A stretch of DNA of 64,000 nucleotides from Taibaiella sp965229095. GTDB lineage: Bacteria > Bacteroidota > Bacteroidia > Chitinophagales > Chitinophagaceae. A model generated the notes under the pieces. The model did no database searches. It saw only the letters and a list, made by a program, of their open reading frames with translations, and was not told the DNA's origin. The first letter of the stretch is position 1; each line of letters opens with the position of its first letter. Made by a program: the position numbers and the translations under genes. Location: positions 2,232,001 to 2,296,000 of the forward strand of contig OZ245855.1 in the NCBI GenBank assembly GCA_965229095.1. Reading direction: 5' to 3'. Shown here in pieces: positions 61,001-64,000 of the stretch.

Positions 61001-62926
61001 GGCACCAGAACCATAGCCTCACCTTCTTACACTGCTGCCACCAATCAGCCAAGTACGGCTACGGCTACGGCAGGCTCCGTAAATAATCCCGTATTAAGAG
61101 TGGATCTGACAGGCTGTATCAATGCACTGGTAACCAGCATTACCTTTGGTACGGCTTCCTCCACCAGCGCAGCCAACATGCTTAATGCCAAGGTATATTA
61201 TACCACCAGCACCACGTTCAGTACTGCCGTTCTGTTTGGTACATTCTCCAACCCCAGCGGGGCATTTACCATTACCGGCAACCAAACTCTTGGCACCGGG
61301 ACAGGATATTTCTGGTTAACTTATGACCTTGCCCCGGCTGCTACAGCAGGTAATGTAATCGATGCTTCCTGCGCTTCGGCCACGATCAATGGTAATACGG
61401 CAACGCCTGCTACCGCCAATCCTACCGGAACCAGGTCCATAGTAACCCCTACCTTAGCTAATGATAATGCTACCGGGGCCGTTGTCCTTGGTGTAGGCGC
61501 AGGTTGCGCCGGCGCTCTTTACAACAATGTAACTTCTTCCATGAGCGCAGGCGAGCCTTATCCTTCCTGCTCGGGCAGTAGTTGGGGTACGGTATGGTTT
61601 TCTTTTGTGGCGCCCACAGGCGGGGCAGTAAGGGTCTCGACCGATGTAGGTTCAGGCGCTACTTTCACGGATCATAAGGTCGCCCTTTTTTCCGCAGGCA
61701 ATGTAAACGACTATAGTACTTTCAATATTATCGCCTGCGATGACGATAACGGCTCGGCATCTTCATCGGCCTCGGTATTATATGCTACCGGACTTACAGC
61801 GGGTAATACGTATTATGTAGGTGTCGACCGGTTTGGCTCGACCACGACTACCGGTACTTTCTGCATAGCAGTAGACTCGCTCAACACTACGATGCTGGCC
61901 ACCGCCAATAGTTGCGCTTCCAGCTACCAGGCGCCAGTCGGCACCACCAATTTTACAGGGTGGATACCTTTGGTAGACGGCAGCAGCAGGCTCGTGGCCC
62001 TGGTACGGAATACTGCCGGTACCACCGCGGGGGCTTTTACCTGTGCACAAAATGTAAACACAGGCGGCATACGCCAGGATGCAGCAGGCGCAAAATACCT
62101 GGACCGGAATTTCAGGATCACCAATGCTACGGCCGGTACCTATGATGTCCAATTATTTATGCTGAACACAGAGCAAGCCACTTTACAGGCTGCCGACCCT
62201 AATGCCACCTTAGCCAATCTGAAAGTTACCCGGCAAACAGGGGAAAGCAGTTGCACCAATAACTTTGCTACCGGAGGTACCAACTCCCTGATAACACAAT
62301 CGGGAAGCGGGTCGGCCAATGGTGTTAGCTGGATCCAGTTCAGCACACCCGGGTTTTCCAATTTCTTCATTAATGCAGGCACTACACCGCTGCCTGTTGT
62401 GCTGGAAAGCTTTGACGGTATTAATAAAGGCGCTGTGAATTACTTGAACTGGGAAACAGCCGAAGAACAGCGCTTCAGTCACTTTGAGCTGCAACGTTCT
62501 GCCAACGGCATTGATTTCAGCAAAGTAGCGACCATAAATGCAAACAGGAAGCCGACAGGAAGCACTTATGCTTATGTCGATGAACGCCCTTATGAAGGAA
62601 TCAATATATACCGGCTGAATATGGTAGATATGGATGGAAAAATAACCGTTTCGGGTATCGTAAAACTGATCGTGAAAAGTGGCAATGGATTGGCTGTAAG
62701 CGTACACCCTAACCCTGTAAACCAGCAATTAAATGTTGCCCTTACCGGTAAGGCCGACGGTATTGGACAAATACAGGTATTGGACATTATGGGCAAAATG
62801 CTGCACCAGACACAAATGGATGGCAATAGTACTATCATAGACATGAGTCCTTATGCAAAAGGTAGCTATATGATCCTTTACAAAGACAAAAGCCACCACT
62901 CCGTAACCAAGGTTATTAAAAACTAA
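58055..62926 (+). CDS. Large T9SS type A multidomain protein
   Basis: 1623 residues from ATG 58055 (the frame extends to 57947 but through the terminator). Signal peptide (LSAASLSMAMLSHAQ); choice-of-anchor/MAM-like jelly roll (about 30-210, LINENFSTAS, WWWAIDNVTV); one PPC-like module as in the preceding gene; two other PPC modules (each with NDECANAINVP and DDDVWYSF); three BNR-associated-type modules (each with ARVYYT-like and FWLTYDL motifs); one more PPC module; the DRNFRITN domain; and a type A sorting domain. Shares its C-terminal 350 residues with its upstream neighbour. Surface or released; ligand unknown. Confidence 0.85.
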   Translation: MKKTITHLLRQKCRQLARTCLLSAASLSMAMLSHAQVLINENFSTASGATPPAGWVSTDVTSVGMIWRFNNPGSRTITGGTPGFSGNFAILDSDNGSFTNENATLESPAFDASLPATYRLEYDNQYRNVGSAPEGVPTVEVWNGTAWTAVLTYPTTSADGYPNPASHKSIDITTGTGGSAAAKVRFHWVTGSDDWWWAIDNVTVTRINCTAPTATYTIVPNCSSNQFSVNVTITNMGSATSLPIKEGTTVFATATVAGTYSIGPFASGTSHTLTLEHNDPVCIVVSPTQTYTCPPPNDDAANAVTLTVNPNYLCGSSANGSTIAASQSTDPAPGSGCSPTGINDDVWFKFVAGNTSHRIVFNNVTTGTMVAALYTGTPGSLTPVSGACGSTTLNATGLVPGTTYYIRAYTSTATATTTTTFTICVGTLPPPPINDECANAINVPISPNPTCAATVSGTLQSATASTGPTSNCGTYDDDVWYSFVATGSSHIVTLMNITGSVTDLTFQVLNTCGATSTIVCSDPNSALLTGLTPGSTYYIRVASYTSTGGQNTIFDVCVATPYPPPANDECANAINVPVNPTPTCAAVVSGTVAGATASAGPSASCGTFDDDVWYSFTATAAAHTITLQNIGGSTSDLSFQVLNNCGAAAGITCSDPESAIVSGLTPGNTYYLRVASYTSIILQTSTFDVCITTQPMVYTSCTTAQPSTSGTAAGGVNQQIIQVAVVVNGIGNPFSVTQLDFNTTGTTNTADIMNARVYYTGTSNTFSTATPFGTVTANPSGSFSVTGNQVLTGNPSGAANNYFWLAYDLACAATPANVLDAQCTSVTVAGTPQTPTVTNPSGTRAITTQIGTFQPSTAVATAGTLNNQVLRVDVQPCGASSVVESLTFATTGSTAPATDISNAKVYYTTSTSFSSATQYGTTVVNPNGSFTVSGSQSITATGYFWLTYDLNCSAPASNLIDASCSSVTLSGTPFAVTTPNPTGTRTIASPSYTAATNQPSTATATAGSVNNPVLRVDLTGCINALVTSITFGTASSTSAANMLNAKVYYTTSTTFSTAVLFGTFSNPSGAFTITGNQTLGTGTGYFWLTYDLAPAATAGNVIDASCASATINGNTATPATANPTGTRSIVTPTLANDNATGAVVLGVGAGCAGALYNNVTSSMSAGEPYPSCSGSSWGTVWFSFVAPTGGAVRVSTDVGSGATFTDHKVALFSAGNVNDYSTFNIIACDDDNGSASSSASVLYATGLTAGNTYYVGVDRFGSTTTTGTFCIAVDSLNTTMLATANSCASSYQAPVGTTNFTGWIPLVDGSSRLVALVRNTAGTTAGAFTCAQNVNTGGIRQDAAGAKYLDRNFRITNATAGTYDVQLFMLNTEQATLQAADPNATLANLKVTRQTGESSCTNNFATGGTNSLITQSGSGSANGVSWIQFSTPGFSNFFINAGTTPLPVVLESFDGINKGAVNYLNWETAEEQRFSHFELQRSANGIDFSKVATINANRKPTGSTYAYVDERPYEGINIYRLNMVDMDGKITVSGIVKLIVKSGNGLAVSVHPNPVNQQLNVALTGKADGIGQIQVLDIMGKMLHQTQMDGNSTIIDMSPYAKGSYMILYKDKSHHSVTKVIKN

Positions 62927-62965
62927 TCACAACATAAAAATTAATAAAATTCATTAAAATTTGAT

Positions 62966-62996
62966 CCACCAGCCATAACGCTGGTGGATTTTATTT
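62966..62996 (+). terminator. Terminator after large T9SS gene
   Basis: Stem TCCACCAGC / GCTGGTGGA with loop CATAAC and a following T-rich tract. Confidence 0.8.
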
Positions 62997-63259
62997 CTAC
63001 AAACAGATTTGTGATATTTTGCGCCTGCATAAATTTCGCCTTGCTAAATGTTAAAAAAAAGTTTACATTTGAAGTTCAGAATTTAACAGAATCATTTTCC
63101 GGCTTTTGCCGGTTTGTTTATCCAACCGGGCGGCAGGCCCAAAGAACCACTTAACCAAAGCCAAATCAAAAAGATCAGCCCCTTGGGCCGTGTCTTGAAA
63201 ATAGCTTTTTGTATTGCCATTTATAATAGATGCTCTATCTGCTGCTTAAAAAGCTAACT
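62997..63259. other. Upstream region of last secreted protein gene
   Basis: 263 bases; AT-rich, with TTTGCCGG / CCGGCTTTTG-type short inverted sequence near 63095-63110. No gene seen. Confidence 0.4.
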
Positions 63260-63289
63260 ATGCCGCAGATAATAGCTATGATTCAATTT

Positions 63290-64000
63290 ATGTCTATGAA
63301 AAAAATCAACAACGATCGAGGTAGCTGCCTTATGCGAAGATCTGCTTTCAGTCATGAATCAAAACTTACAAAATTGGGCGCTTGTATCAAGGCAGGCATG
63401 CTCTTTTCTCTAAGTCTGCTATCCATCCGTGCCAGTGCGCAGGTATCGGTTACTGCAAGTGGCGGTACCACGGGCCCTACAGTGTACTCCACGCTCAACA
63501 GCGCATTCACGGCTATTAATGCAGGTACACACCAGGGTACCATCAACATTGCTATTACCGGCAATACTACAGAACCGGCGACACCAGTACCCTTATTGGC
63601 CAGTGGCGGTACATCCAGTTATACTTCAATCAATATTCAACCAAGCGGCGGTAATTTCACCATTAATTCCAATGCAGCACCTGCGGCTAACCGCGGGGTT
63701 ATAGAACTTACAGGCGCCGACAATGTTACCATCGACGGTGACGACCCGCTTACGGCAGGCACACAAAACTTAAGTATTGTTGCGGCAAGCGTAAGTACTT
63801 CGGGTGTTGCCTGTATCCGTTTATCGTCGAATTCCAGTACCGGAACAGACGGGGCCAATAACAATACCATCAAAAACTGTATCATTACAGGTTCCAGGAG
63901 CAGTGCCACCAGCACGACAACCAATTATGGTATCCAGTTTTCCAACGGTACTTCTACCAGTAGCTCTTCTACCGGGGCTTATTCCAGCTTGAATACGCTT
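63290..64000 (+). CDS. Secreted repeat protein, 3' truncated
   Basis: The frame is open to the window end (at least 237 residues). ATG 63290 is chosen; 63260, 63278 and 63296 are in frame too. A long basic N-terminal part precedes the hydrophobic signal core (GMLFSLSLLSIRASAQ). The mature part has the pattern of right-handed beta-helix/parallel-repeat proteins (GVIELTGADNVTIDGDDPL, NNNTIKNCIITGS, TNYGIQFSNG). Likely another T9SS cargo, by its neighbours and signal style, but the C-terminus is outside the window. Confidence 0.75.
   Translation, partial: MSMKKINNDRGSCLMRRSAFSHESKLTKLGACIKAGMLFSLSLLSIRASAQVSVTASGGTTGPTVYSTLNSAFTAINAGTHQGTINIAITGNTTEPATPVPLLASGGTSSYTSINIQPSGGNFTINSNAAPAANRGVIELTGADNVTIDGDDPLTAGTQNLSIVAASVSTSGVACIRLSSNSSTGTDGANNNTIKNCIITGSRSSATSTTTNYGIQFSNGTSTSSSSTGAYSSLNTL

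Overview
The window looks like chromosomal DNA of a Bacteroidota bacterium, most likely a Chitinophagaceae-type member of the Chitinophagales. Evidence: five secreted proteins carry or appear built for type IX secretion (T9SS type A and type B C-terminal domains); many genes are preceded by the Bacteroidota -7 promoter element TAnnTTTG; and typical family markers occur (long-form NusB, the ftsX-DUF3098 pair, DUF5522, DUF5362, LytTR two-component pair, OMP_b-brl_3 TonB-type receptor, pigment-type ketosynthase pair). Assignment below order level is inference.

Layout. 1-3.2 kb: 3' end of a T9SS protein with six near-identical 93-residue modules. 3.4-17.6 kb: housekeeping genes: 3-methyladenine glycosylase, tRNA-Ser(UGA), msrA, the dxr-rseP pair, a porin, an alkyltransferase-like protein, a YbjN-like protein next to a cytosolic HtrA-like protease, and the nusB-yajC-coaE-ribH run. 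17.8-24.0 kb: CorC/CNNM-type protein, then a copper-type locus (thioredoxin-like protein, small Cys protein, MbnP-like lipoprotein, MbnH-like di-heme peroxidase, CxxCxC outer-membrane barrel), followed by an L,D-transpeptidase broken by a stop codon just before its active-site Cys. 24.2-37 kb: M48 protease, ketosynthase pair, DUF5362 membrane protein, TonB-type receptor, T9SS type B protein, lysA with a leader that has all the parts of a classical transcription attenuator, LytS/LytTR pair, thioredoxin protein.

37.1-41.4 kb is a minus-strand six-gene run (CPBP protease, cdsA, psd, unknown, HesB/IscA, MORN protein). 41.6-46.2 kb carries two tandem 740-residue secreted paralogs whose C-terminal His/Cys motifs look like a clan CD cysteine peptidase. 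46.4-49.6 kb: PPK2, secreted EEP nuclease, dicarboxylate/amino-acid symporter. 49.6-51.5 kb is an AT-rich gene desert passing into dispersed repeats. 51.5-54.8 kb: rhomboid protease, Lol-type permease, ftsX, DUF3098. 55-64 kb: three consecutive large secreted proteins, the last cut by the window end.

Strongest points for follow-up: the putative Lys-codon attenuator of lysA (33.25-33.44 kb), the tandem clan-CD-like proteins, the MbnP/MbnH locus, the in-frame TGA in the L,D-transpeptidase, and several intergenic repeat families (an AT-C-TAA array abutting the start codons of ribH and psd, a 114-bp element inverted at 36.9 and 50.9 kb, a 32-bp perfect palindrome, and a tRNA-Ser relic).
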